DNA from: a virus
IMG/VR virus record: IMGVR_UViG_3300032205_000006
Location: 1 to 43,560 of that record
Strand: one strand, 5' to 3'
Length of the DNA stretch: 43,560 nt
The notes below the pieces were generated by a model, which did not search any database, was not told where the DNA came from, and saw only the letters and a program-made list of their open reading frames with translations. Position 1 is the first letter of the stretch; each line of letters opens with the position of its first letter. This document shows positions 30,591-38,654 of this stretch, piece by piece. Both the position numbers and the translations under genes were made by a program.

Positions 30591-32228
30591 TCACCCCGTC
30601 TTCCGAACCCAGGGCGAGCCGAAGGGCTCGCGCTTGCCAACAGTACTTGTCCCGTGCAACTCCGACAGAGGGTCGTCGTTGAACAGCAACCGCTCGAAAT
30701 GGCCCATCGTTCCTGGCCCTGGTTCCTTCTTCGGGTCGTACTCCGCGAGCCAGACGTGCTTGAGCATCTGCCCGGCGATCGCCAGGCTGATCACTCGGTC
30801 ATCGAATGGTGAGCCTTTCAGCTTCCCGGCGTCGTCGCGTACGAAGCCGCGCAGTTCCGCAACCGTCGCCTTGTCATGGAGCTTCACCGACCCGTCGCGT
30901 AGGGCCATGTTCAACTCGTCGATCGCCAGCGGCTTGGTGATCTGCGTTGTGCGCCAGCCCAGGATGTCGGTCGGCACCGACTTCTTGTAGCGCGGCGAGC
31001 GCTGCATGTACAGCGGGTGGTAGCGCTCGCGGTGCAGCGCCTTCAGCGTGGCCAGGCCGTGGTTGTTCGACTCGACGGCGATCAACGCCTGGTTGTACAG
31101 CCGCCCGAGCGGAGCGAGAACGTGGGTGCCGAGCAGGTCCGGGTCGATCCGCCCGTGCCAGTGGGCAACCACTTCGCCATCGCGGGCGTTGATCACGTGG
31201 ATCGAGGAGAAGTCGCCGTGCTCCATGCCCTGCGCCGGGTCCCCGCCGATGACGTAGCGACCGATCTCGGTCGGGAACTCCCACACCTTCAGCGGTCCGT
31301 TGTGATCCGGCTGGAAGGTCAGCCCGCGGTGCTCGTTGAAGAACCCTTCAGCGAGCGGGTCGGTGATGACCTGCTTGCGCAGCACCTCGATGGAGAACAC
31401 CGGGCGCCCCGACTTGAGGAACGCTTCCTCCTCGTCGGTCGGGTACTCCTGGGCGATCTGCCACTCCGGCAGGTCACGGACCTTGTCCTCGTACCACTGC
31501 TGGTCGCGACCGTTTGCCGACCACGGATGGAACATCGCGTAGAACCGGTTGGTCCCCGAGCGTGCTCCGACCCACAGCTGGTGGAACAGGTTGCCCTCGC
31601 CGTTGGCCGTGGACAGGGTGATGACCCGACCACCGACGTCGGCCACCGGCTCGATCGAGGCCCACGCTTCCTCGCTGTTGGGCAGGTAAGCCAACTCGTC
31701 GATCACCGCGAGATACACCGACTCGCCGCGAGCAGGATCGCTCGCAGAAGGTAGCGACTCCATGTACGACTCATTGGAGAACTCGATCTTGGTCTGCGTC
31801 GCGTTCATCACCGGGCCGCGCAGCTTCATCCACTCCGGCAGGAACCGGTAGCTGTACTTGGCCTTGGCCAACAGCTTGATGGCATCGCGCTCGGTGCGAC
31901 TGAGCATGATGATCACGCGGTCGTCGTAGCCGAACGACAGCCAGAAGCAGAAGATGCTGACGAGGGTGGAGAACCCGATCTGGCGGGCCTTGAGCATGAT
32001 CGAGTAGCGCCGCTTCAACCACAACGCTGCGCTCATCCGCTGGGCTTCGAACAACTCGAACTTGATCCGGCCGCGCTCGGGATGCTTGATGTACACGTGG
32101 TTGGCGCAGAAGTAGGTGAACGCCTGGAGCAAGGTGAACACGTCGTCGGTCTGCGGGAAGCACTTGCGCCACTCCCGTTCTTCGAGCAGCTGGTCCCAGG
32201 TGATCTGGGACTCGTCGACGACGGTCAT
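30591..32228 (-). CDS. terL: Terminase large subunit
   Basis: 545 residues. ATG 32228 overlaps the previous stop; an open frame upstream of it lies over another gene. N-terminal ATPase: Walker A-like KARQIGFST with Lys80, Walker B VIDELAYLP with Asp177 and Glu178, and a coupling motif near LSTANGEGN. C-terminal RNase H-like nuclease: Asp330 in GGDPAQGMEHGD, AVESNNHG further on, and DDRVISLAIA near the end. It cuts and packages the genome. TerS lies 4.6 kb away, separated by tail-fibre genes. No intein. Confidence 0.92.
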   Translation of the reverse strand: MTVVDESQITWDQLLEEREWRKCFPQTDDVFTLLQAFTYFCANHVYIKHPERGRIKFELFEAQRMSAALWLKRRYSIMLKARQIGFSTLVSIFCFWLSFGYDDRVIIMLSRTERDAIKLLAKAKYSYRFLPEWMKLRGPVMNATQTKIEFSNESYMESLPSASDPARGESVYLAVIDELAYLPNSEEAWASIEPVADVGGRVITLSTANGEGNLFHQLWVGARSGTNRFYAMFHPWSANGRDQQWYEDKVRDLPEWQIAQEYPTDEEEAFLKSGRPVFSIEVLRKQVITDPLAEGFFNEHRGLTFQPDHNGPLKVWEFPTEIGRYVIGGDPAQGMEHGDFSSIHVINARDGEVVAHWHGRIDPDLLGTHVLAPLGRLYNQALIAVESNNHGLATLKALHRERYHPLYMQRSPRYKKSVPTDILGWRTTQITKPLAIDELNMALRDGSVKLHDKATVAELRGFVRDDAGKLKGSPFDDRVISLAIAGQMLKHVWLAEYDPKKEPGPGTMGHFERLLFNDDPLSELHGTSTVGKREPFGSPWVRKTG

Positions 32229-32569
32229 CAGGTCACCGGCTGCACGACCGGGGACTGCGGCATGTACACCTGATCCTGCGGCCACCATTCCTGCACGACA
32301 GCCTGGATGTTGGCGTCGGTGATCACTCCTTCGTCAGCACCCGGATTGGGATTGTCGTTGCCGAGCGCGAAGGCGTACTCGTCCTCGTACTCGGTGCAGG
32401 TCGGCCACAGGAAGTAGTTCAGGGCGAGCATCGGGGTGCGCCTGATCTGCTCCCCGAACGCAGTGTTCTTGTACACCTCGCTGTTGACCGCCTCCTTCAT
32501 CCCGGCAGCGGTCACCCGGTCCTGCAAGGCGACGTCACGCGACGCCTGGGTGATGGTGGTGTAGCTCAT
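32228..32569 (-). CDS. Conserved protein upstream of TerL
   Basis: 113 residues, with AAGGAG before ATG 32569. Helical first half (QASRDVALQDRVTAAGMKEA) and a TEYEDEYAFALGN motif in the centre. No metal or enzyme motif. The tight join with TerL (ATGA) suggests a packaging or virion role. Family name unknown to me. Confidence 0.75.
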   Translation of the reverse strand: MSYTTITQASRDVALQDRVTAAGMKEAVNSEVYKNTAFGEQIRRTPMLALNYFLWPTCTEYEDEYAFALGNDNPNPGADEGVITDANIQAVVQEWWPQDQVYMPQSPVVQPVT

Positions 32570-32577
32570 GATGCTCC

Positions 32578-33408
32578 TTAGGTGGTCACCGAGAACTGAA
32601 TGTTGTTGAGCAGAAGACCCGCGCTGACCGAAGGCGCGTACGTCAAGACAACGCCACTTGGAGCAATCTCGACAGGTCCGTACGCCCAGTTACCGGAGAT
32701 GAGGCTGCTGGCCGCGAACGTCACCGCGGCGGGCGGACAGAACCCGGCGGGCAAGGTGAAGATCGTTTGGCCAACCGTCCCTCCGGCGATCCGACCACGA
32801 AGCTGCACCAGATCACCGAACAGACGGTATTGCGCCACCTGATACGTGCCCCCGGTGTTCGTCCAACCGTTGAGCAACGTCGGTGCCGTCCACGCCGTCA
32901 CGGCGACCTGCGGGATCAGCGCCGCGCCGGTGACCGGGCCGACGTCCTCGATGTACAGGTTGCTGCCGGGACCGTCGAGATACAGCGTCATCGGCACCGA
33001 GACGAGGGCGGCGTTGACGATTTCGAACGTCGGTGTCCACGTTTGGCCGTCACCGACGATGATGGCGTCCATGTGCAGTCCGGTGTAACCAGACGTGGTG
33101 AAGCAGTAGGAGTCGATGGTGCCGCCAGGCACGTTCGTCACCCGGAAGTACACCGACGACGGTTGACCTGCTGTGGTCGGGGTGATCGCTCGAACAGAAC
33201 CGGCGATGCGATAGCGCCGCCCGTTGACGAACGTCATCGGCCCCGGCCCGGTCAACGACAGCGTTGCCCCGGTAGCGAGCGGGACGCCCGCGCCACCGAG
33301 TGGCGTGGAACGCCAGATGACACCCCACGCCGAGAACCACCGCTGGTCGGCGCTGCCCTGGGCGACGGGCACCCACTGCCCACCCGAGCGGGCGTAGAGG
33401 ACGCCCAT
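32578..33408 (-). CDS. Tail fibre/tip protein with duplicated modules
   Basis: 276 residues from ATG 33408 (ATGA overlap). N-terminal module RWFSAWGVI ... GRRYRIAGSV ... IEDVGPVTG, then a C-terminal tip module that starts IPQVAVTAWTAP and contains VQLRGRIAGG and FTLPAGF. The same two modules occur in the next upstream gene, 33408-34763, so the genes arose by duplication. Beta-sandwich receptor-binding or glycan-binding modules are likely. Confidence 0.75.
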   Translation of the reverse strand: MGVLYARSGGQWVPVAQGSADQRWFSAWGVIWRSTPLGGAGVPLATGATLSLTGPGPMTFVNGRRYRIAGSVRAITPTTAGQPSSVYFRVTNVPGGTIDSYCFTTSGYTGLHMDAIIVGDGQTWTPTFEIVNAALVSVPMTLYLDGPGSNLYIEDVGPVTGAALIPQVAVTAWTAPTLLNGWTNTGGTYQVAQYRLFGDLVQLRGRIAGGTVGQTIFTLPAGFCPPAAVTFAASSLISGNWAYGPVEIAPSGVVLTYAPSVSAGLLLNNIQFSVTT

Positions 33409-34763
33409 CAGGGAGTCACCGAAAACTGGATGCCAGAAAGACTGGTCCACACCGCAGGAGCCGCGGTAGCCGGATAAGCCGAAGGACAGGCAACGGTTCC
33501 TGGCGTATCAACCCGAACCTCTGCGGTTCCGGCGGAACATGCCTGAGTGAAGATGAGTTGATGCTGCGGTCGGTAGCCAACCGGCAGCGTGAACATCGTC
33601 GAACTGGGTGGCGACCCCGACTGGATCAATCCACGAAGCTGCACCTCGTCCCCGACCTTGCGGTACTGGGCCGGGCCGTACGGTGCGGCGTAGCTCACCC
33701 AACCGTTAGCCATCAGCGGCCCGAGCGCCGTCCACTGCGTCACCGCGACCTGCGGGATGATCGCCGCACCGGTGACCGGGCCGACGTCATTGATGACGAA
33801 CGAGAACCTGGCACGCATCGTCCCGGTTCCCGACACCCGAGAAACGACGATGGACACGGTGTGTGCCCCCGCGGCCGGTGTCGTATCGACCGTCGTCGTG
33901 CCGGGATCGATGTAACCGCCGACGACATCGATCGTGTAGGGCAGGTTGGACACCACGGAACCATCAACCTGGATCGATGCTTGATAGGTGTTCCCGGCGG
34001 CACCTGCACCCCAGTAGGCAGCAGCGGTGCTCAGCGCGATGGTGTAGCGCCGACCAGCCACCGCGGTGAACGGCAGGGACACGACCGTCGTCGGTCCCGC
34101 CGTGACGTCGATGTCCGACGCGCCGGACACCGCGATCTCCCCCCACGCCGAGAACCAGCGCAGGTCGGCCTCCGCCGGAGCGACGTTGGTGCCACTACTC
34201 GGACCGACGTCCTCAATGATCATCGGCGCGACACCGAGGCTGACAGTCGTGCCCGACACGCTGACGGTTTCGGTGATGCCCTGTGCCGTCTTCGACGTGC
34301 CGTCGCCAGTGAAATACACCTGACACGTGCTGCCCGCGTAACTACCAGAGACGTAGAACCACTGATCGGTGTCACCGAGCATCGTCCCGCCGCTCGTACC
34401 TGAGCGGATCGTCACCGCGACACCGGTCGGTGCTCCAGCGGTGAACGTTGCCGACGCAACCCGCATCGTCGCCCGGTAACGACGACCGGCCACAGTCTGA
34501 AACGTCAGTGCCGGAGTGATTGGGATGTTCGTTCCAGGGTTCGCGACCGAAGTGGTCTGTGGCGTTCCGACAGCGATCACGCCCCACGCCGTGTACCAGC
34601 GCATGTCGCTGTTCAGCGGGGCGACGGCGTCGGTGTCGTACCAGAGTTCGGCCGACGAGTTCGTCCCGATCGGATCGTCTGGCCCGATCTCCACCTCGGA
34701 CGCCCCGCCGCTGCCGCCGACATCCACCCATGCCCCGCCGATGCGGGCCTTCAATGTCGGCAT
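33408..34763 (-). CDS. Tail fibre protein with repeated sandwich modules
   Basis: 451 residues from ATG 34763. Near the N-terminus is EVEIGPDDP ... ELWYDTDA, a motif shared with two other fibre genes. Then two SAWG/TAWG ... GRRYxxxx ... EDVGP modules (about residues 50-180 and 195-330), each about 130 residues, and a tip module (IPQVAVTQWTAL, VQLRGLIQSG, FTLPVGY) paralogous to the one in 32578-33408. No cleavage or chaperone domain seen. Confidence 0.8.
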   Translation of the reverse strand: MPTLKARIGGAWVDVGGSGGASEVEIGPDDPIGTNSSAELWYDTDAVAPLNSDMRWYTAWGVIAVGTPQTTSVANPGTNIPITPALTFQTVAGRRYRATMRVASATFTAGAPTGVAVTIRSGTSGGTMLGDTDQWFYVSGSYAGSTCQVYFTGDGTSKTAQGITETVSVSGTTVSLGVAPMIIEDVGPSSGTNVAPAEADLRWFSAWGEIAVSGASDIDVTAGPTTVVSLPFTAVAGRRYTIALSTAAAYWGAGAAGNTYQASIQVDGSVVSNLPYTIDVVGGYIDPGTTTVDTTPAAGAHTVSIVVSRVSGTGTMRARFSFVINDVGPVTGAAIIPQVAVTQWTALGPLMANGWVSYAAPYGPAQYRKVGDEVQLRGLIQSGSPPSSTMFTLPVGYRPQHQLIFTQACSAGTAEVRVDTPGTVACPSAYPATAAPAVWTSLSGIQFSVTP

Positions 34764-34931
34764 CTAAGGAGTCACCACCCACAGTTCGTAGCCCGCACCG
34801 GGATCACTCGGGCCGATGTACACCTCGTCGAGCCCGACGACCTTGCCGTCAACGTACTGCTTGGTCGCGGCCTCCAGCGGCGCTGCCGGATCGGCAGGCA
34901 GGACAATCGAGGTGAGGGACTTGCGACTCAT
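34764..34931 (-). CDS. 55-aa fibre-stem micro-protein
   Basis: ATG 34931 (ATGA overlap), TAG at 34764. It holds two tail-fibre motifs in a tiny protein: AATKQYVDG, a stem repeat, and EVYIGPSDP ... YELW, the module shared with neighbouring fibre genes. It may be a stand-alone fibre piece or the remnant of a longer gene. Confidence 0.7.
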   Translation of the reverse strand: MSRKSLTSIVLPADPAAPLEAATKQYVDGKVVGLDEVYIGPSDPGAGYELWVVTP

Positions 34932-36214
34932 CCGACGATCACCACGTTGTACTCACTCGCCGCTGGAGCAACGGCGAACCGCAGGGTGACGTTGTTGCCG
35001 TCGACTCGCTCGACGTCGCAATCCACGGTGTCGTACGGCGCGCTGTTGCGGTACACCTCGGTGGTCACCTGCCTGACGCCAAGGTTGTGGGTGATCGTCT
35101 GCGCCGTCGAACCACCAACCGTCGTCGAATACACCCGGCTGGCACGCGGGTAGGCGATGGTCACCAACATCGTCGTCAACTGCGAGAGGGTCAGGTCGTT
35201 CGGATCACCTGCTGAACCACTGCTGTTGCCCTTGACCGTCAGACCCGCCATGTCCGCCAACTTGGCGTTGGTCACTGCATTGTTGGCGATCGTCGTGGCA
35301 ACCGATCCGGCCGACGTCGTGACGTCACCGGTCAACGGCGCCTGGCTGATCTGATCGGCGGTGACGACCATCGTCGCGTCACCGATGACGTTGAGCGTGT
35401 TGCCGCTCTGCGTCATACCGGCCCCGGCGGTGACCGTGCCACCACCGGAGAACTGAACGAAGGCCAGGGCAGTGGAGCCGGGGGTGATGGGAGCGTTGGT
35501 AGTGCAGACCCAGGAGGTGTCGGCGTTGGTCGTGCCCTCCATCACGAACACCGCCATGCCCTCGATCTCCGGCCCGGCGTCAGCGTCGGTGGCTCGGGTC
35601 CAGGCACCAGCCGTCGCCACGTAGATGCCGTTCTCGATGGCGCTGGTCTGGTTCTTCAACAGGATTCGGTCGCCACCGAGCGGAGTGACGCCGTCCATCG
35701 CCGTCAGTCCGCTCAGAGCAACGTTTGCCGTCGAAGCCAGGCGAACCGGGTCCTTCCAAGCCAGACCGGCGATGGCGTTGTCGACGTAGGTCTTGTTGGT
35801 GGCGTCGGTGCCACTGGACGGTGGACCGAGGTTGGTGATGGCGAAGTTCGCCATGTTGATGTTGCCGGTCGGTGCCGCCAACGCATTGAGGTTGACGGCG
35901 GAGTGCGCGGCGTTGTCGTGCAACGGCGAACCGTGGGTGTGGTCGGAACGGGCCACCGTCGTCGCCACGCCGTCGTTCTTGGTGATCCCGAACGTCGTCT
36001 CCGCTGGGACCGGGCCGTAACCGGGGAAGCTCGACGCACCACCGACCGCCGACACCCAGGCCGTACCGTTCCACCAGTAGAGGATGTTGCCCGTCGAGTC
36101 GTAGTAGATCTGCCCCTTGACCGGAGACGACGGTGCCGTGCCGAGGTTCTGCACCGCGGCGTTCTGCAACTCGTTCTTGTTGAGGTTGATCGCGGTGAGG
36201 AAGCTGCGTGCCAA
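34928..36214 (-). CDS. Tail fibre protein
   Basis: 428 residues from TTG 36214, with GGAG 6 bases upstream. N-terminal part with SPVKGQIYYDS and YWWNGTAWV, stem repeat NITNLG-like (FAITNLGPPSSGTDATNKTYVD), then the common fibre module with WKDPVRLAST, GDRILLKNQTS, ENGIYV and TRATDAD. C-terminal end ITHNLGVRQV ... VVIVG is a small beta domain, also present in 36224-36796. A host-binding fibre is likely. Confidence 0.8.
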   Translation of the reverse strand: MARSFLTAINLNKNELQNAAVQNLGTAPSSPVKGQIYYDSTGNILYWWNGTAWVSAVGGASSFPGYGPVPAETTFGITKNDGVATTVARSDHTHGSPLHDNAAHSAVNLNALAAPTGNINMANFAITNLGPPSSGTDATNKTYVDNAIAGLAWKDPVRLASTANVALSGLTAMDGVTPLGGDRILLKNQTSAIENGIYVATAGAWTRATDADAGPEIEGMAVFVMEGTTNADTSWVCTTNAPITPGSTALAFVQFSGGGTVTAGAGMTQSGNTLNVIGDATMVVTADQISQAPLTGDVTTSAGSVATTIANNAVTNAKLADMAGLTVKGNSSGSAGDPNDLTLSQLTTMLVTIAYPRASRVYSTTVGGSTAQTITHNLGVRQVTTEVYRNSAPYDTVDCDVERVDGNNVTLRFAVAPAASEYNVVIVG

Positions 36215-36223
36215 GGGAGGCTC

Positions 36224-36796
36224 CTAGCTGAGGTAGGCCGTACCAGTGAAGGCACCGCTGAACGAGATGGTCAGGGAGTCGTTGCCGAGGTGGGCGATGT
36301 CACCCTCGACCGTCGATCCGGCGCTGTCGATCACTGTCACGTTGGGGAACCAGCCAAGGTTGTGCTCGACCATCCATGTTGCCGACACGGTGCCTTGGGT
36401 GTGTACGTAGCTCAACGGTCCTCCCGTCCCACCACCCCCACCGCTGGCGTCGCTGTCGACCCACAGTTCGATCGTCGGATGGGCGGCGATCGGGTCGTCC
36501 GGTCCGACCCACACCTCGTCGGTTCCCGTGCCACCGCCCGATCCCGGTGGACCCTGCGGACCGGGCGGACCAGGCGGACCCTCAGGACCTGGCGTGCCGA
36601 CCGACAGCGCCACCCACTCGTCGGACCACCAGACGCTCAGGACGCCCGTCTCCGTGTTGAACCACAGTTCGTGGTTCCCGTTGCTCGGGGCGCTCGGGCC
36701 GACGAACACCTCGTCGAGACGACGACGCAGATCGAAGTCGGCGCGCCGTGACGACGGGCTGACCGTCCCCGGCTGGTATCCGCCCTGAACGGTCAC
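36224..36796 (-). CDS. Collagen-like tail fibre protein
   Basis: 190 residues from GTG 36796. Two EV-x-VGPxxP ... ELW units (about residues 29-50 and 93-115) flank a short collagen-like run of Gly-Pro-Pro type triplets (about 69-88). The C-terminal domain VEHNLGWFPNVTVIDSAG ... GTAYLS is a known small beta-sandwich of phage fibres. Overlaps the small terminase gene by four bases. Confidence 0.78.
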   Translation of the reverse strand: MTVQGGYQPGTVSPSSRRADFDLRRRLDEVFVGPSAPSNGNHELWFNTETGVLSVWWSDEWVALSVGTPGPEGPPGPPGPQGPPGSGGGTGTDEVWVGPDDPIAAHPTIELWVDSDASGGGGGTGGPLSYVHTQGTVSATWMVEHNLGWFPNVTVIDSAGSTVEGDIAHLGNDSLTISFSGAFTGTAYLS

Positions 36797-37233
36797 GATG
36801 ATTCCTGGCGCTCCAACAGTTCCTGCGCTGCCCGCGCAGCGATCATCTCCGTCAGCTGCTCATCCGTCAACGCCTTGGCCGCGGTCGAGGTGATCGAGAC
36901 GTCGACCCTGCGCGGCTTCATCAGGTCGAGCGCTTCGAGGTAGGCGCGCGCTGCCGGGACCTGTCGGGGATCGGTGCGATCGGCGGCGGTCTCCTGCAGG
37001 GCGTGCAGCACCTCTTGGATCTTGGCCGGGTTGCCGACTTCCTTGCGGTAGCGGTCCTCCCACAGGCGCAGGAACGAGCCGTCGTTCTTCAACTGGGAGA
37101 CCCACCCTGGGGCCATGCCGAGTTCTTCAGCTAGTTCGTTCTGCGTTCGTGGCTCCCGGAGACCGGGCTGGGTGCACAACCAGTCGAGCACCCGCTGCAC
37201 ACGGAAGTCGTTGGGGTTCACCACTGTCGCCAT
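36793..37233 (-). CDS. Terminase small subunit (probable)
   Basis: 146 residues from ATG 37233. N-terminal helix-turn-helix TQNELAEELGMAPGWVSQL (about residues 30-48) to bind packaging DNA, a central helical part suited to ring formation, and an acidic/Gln C-terminal tail (LLERQESS). Length and layout match small terminases. Its separation from TerL by fibre genes is unusual. A general regulator with the same fold is the alternative. Confidence 0.7.
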   Translation of the reverse strand: MATVVNPNDFRVQRVLDWLCTQPGLREPRTQNELAEELGMAPGWVSQLKNDGSFLRLWEDRYRKEVGNPAKIQEVLHALQETAADRTDPRQVPAARAYLEALDLMKPRRVDVSITSTAAKALTDEQLTEMIAARAAQELLERQESS

Positions 37234-37242
37234 GGGCGAACT

Positions 37243-37386
37243 CTATGTTGCGCCACGCTTCAGGCAGGAGAGGCACTGACAGGCCGTGTCCGCTGGATCA
37301 TGCGCGATCCGGCGGAGCTTCGGTTCCTTGCCCAGGATCACTTCCTCTTCCGGGGCCAGGTCCGGGAACATCGTCATCTGGTACAT
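37243..37386 (-). CDS. 47-aa zinc-binding micro-protein overlapping the HNH gene
   Basis: ATG 37386 with GGAG a few bases upstream; TAG at 37243-37245. The protein has an acidic centre (PDLAPEEEVILG), a basic piece, and ends with CQCLSC (residues 38-43) near His30. It overlaps the last 89 bases of the HNH gene, far more than the usual four-base overlaps here. Confidence 0.65.
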   Translation of the reverse strand: MYQMTMFPDLAPEEEVILGKEPKLRRIAHDPADTACQCLSCLKRGAT

Positions 37387-37957
37387 CGCTCTCCGTCCAA
37401 CTCAAACCGCGCAGCACTCGCCGCACGGTGGTCCTGCTGACATCGAAGGCCCGAGCGATCTCGACCTGCGAGGCACCGAGATCATCCATCTCCTTCATCA
37501 GCTTCACTGCCGCCTTGGTCAGCTTCGACATCCCATGCTTCTCGCCCAACAGGATGTTGACCGGCGGCTTGCTGGCCCGCCCCTTGGCGAGCATGTCGGC
37601 GTTGTTCTCCTGGATCGTGCCGACGCGCAGGTGGTCGAGCCGGTAGCACAGCGGCTGATCGCACATGTGCAGCACCACCTGGTCCGGACGGAGACGAACC
37701 TCACGGCTCATGTTGACAACCCAGCGGTGGACCTTCTCCGACTCCCACGGCCCGACGGTGGAGTACCTGACCTTCTTCTTGCCGTACCCGTACTTGTCGA
37801 CCGCTCCCTGCCACAGCCGACACGGAGTCGGCTGTGGCGTGGGGGGCGGGTAATCCTTCAACCTGCGCCATCTGTCTGGCTTACGCGGCTTGTCCTTGAT
37901 GGGGATGGCCAGCCGGAGCGACGGTTGCAGCCGCCGGATGACCAACCCCTCAGGCAT
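37298..37957 (-). CDS. HNH homing-type endonuclease
   Basis: 219 residues from ATG 37957. Residues 45-130 form an HNH_3-type core: CRLWQGAVDKYGYG, VHRWVV, VVLHMCDQPLCYRLDHLRVGT, ENNADML. A C-terminal helix-turn-helix (SQVEIARAFDVSRTTVRRVL) supplies DNA binding, a pattern of free-standing homing nucleases. The last 30 residues (DDDVPGPGPGRGSDP and on) read through the next gene and look non-native. Sits between replication and packaging genes. Confidence 0.85.
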   Translation of the reverse strand: MPEGLVIRRLQPSLRLAIPIKDKPRKPDRWRRLKDYPPPTPQPTPCRLWQGAVDKYGYGKKKVRYSTVGPWESEKVHRWVVNMSREVRLRPDQVVLHMCDQPLCYRLDHLRVGTIQENNADMLAKGRASKPPVNILLGEKHGMSKLTKAAVKLMKEMDDLGASQVEIARAFDVSRTTVRRVLRGLSWTESDVPDDDVPGPGPGRGSDPGQGTEAPPDRA

Positions 37958-38178
37958 CAGTCATCGAGCCAGACGATGCAGGTGTGACCGCCGTGTCCGT
38001 GGACGTGTTCGACGGACTCCATGCCCTTCTCGTAGTGCACCACCGACGACGGCCACTGGCTGACCCAGTGGAGGACGGCGACGTCGTCCGAGAACAGGAT
38101 GCCCTCGGCCACGACACCGGTCCCACTGACGCCGGTGATGTCGACGTCGCGGTGCAACTCGAAGCGCTTGGCTGTCAT
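37957..38178 (-). CDS. Conserved small phage protein (73 aa)
   Basis: ATG 38178 (ATGA overlap). RFELHRDVDITGVSGTGVVAEG ... VLHWVSQWPSSVVHYE: a small beta-barrel-like family I have met often in actinophages, function unknown. C-terminus has a His-rich EHVHGHGGH piece, not typical of the family, which could bind metal. Located between the ssDNA-binding-like gene and the HNH gene. Confidence 0.8.
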   Translation of the reverse strand: MTAKRFELHRDVDITGVSGTGVVAEGILFSDDVAVLHWVSQWPSSVVHYEKGMESVEHVHGHGGHTCIVWLDD

Positions 38179-38654
38179 TCGTTCTCGTCCCACAGGTCCT
38201 TCGCGGCGATGCTCGTCGTCGGGGCCTTGTACTGCGCCTTCCACAGCTTCGGTGCGGAGAACCCGCGGTTCGTCTTCTTGCCGATGCCGGAGAAGCCGAC
38301 CTTCAGCCAGCCACCCTCGTCGAGGGTGCTCGACCCGGCCTTCTTGATGGCGTCACCGATGGCGTCCTTCATGCTCACACCGACGCCCTCGGCCACCTCG
38401 TAGTGACCGCCCTTGGCGAAGATGCGCCGCACCCCGTCGTCGTCCTCGCCATCGTGCTGCTCGGTCTGCAGGGTGATCACCAGCTGCCACCGGGGCGAGC
38501 CGTCGGGCCACGTCAGCGGCTCCTGGGTCTCCATGTGGGTCTGCTGGGTCTTCTCGGCGTGGACGATGGTCCCTTCGACGGTGTCCCCGATCTCCTCGAA
38601 CTTCGCCGCCTTGCCGTTTCCTCCGAAGAGGAAATCGTTGATGTCGTTGCTCAT
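38175..38654 (-). CDS. ssDNA-binding-like protein
   Basis: 159 residues from ATG 38654. N-terminus with FLFGG, a beta-rich OB-fold-like centre (VEGTIVHAEKTQQ, RWQLVITLQTE), and a short acidic tail DLWDENE of the type used by single-strand DNA-binding proteins to recruit partners. Phages with this gene layout often place an SSB next to a RecB-like nuclease. It overlaps that nuclease gene by four bases. Confidence 0.65.
   Translation of the reverse strand: MSNDINDFLFGGNGKAAKFEEIGDTVEGTIVHAEKTQQTHMETQEPLTWPDGSPRWQLVITLQTEQHDGEDDDGVRRIFAKGGHYEVAEGVGVSMKDAIGDAIKKAGSSTLDEGGWLKVGFSGIGKKTNRGFSAPKLWKAQYKAPTTSIAAKDLWDENE

Noticed and set aside
32229-32288. Upstream extension of TerL to 32288
   Set aside because: The extension overlaps the preceding gene in another frame; the ATG at 32228 joins that gene's stop as ATGA like its neighbours.
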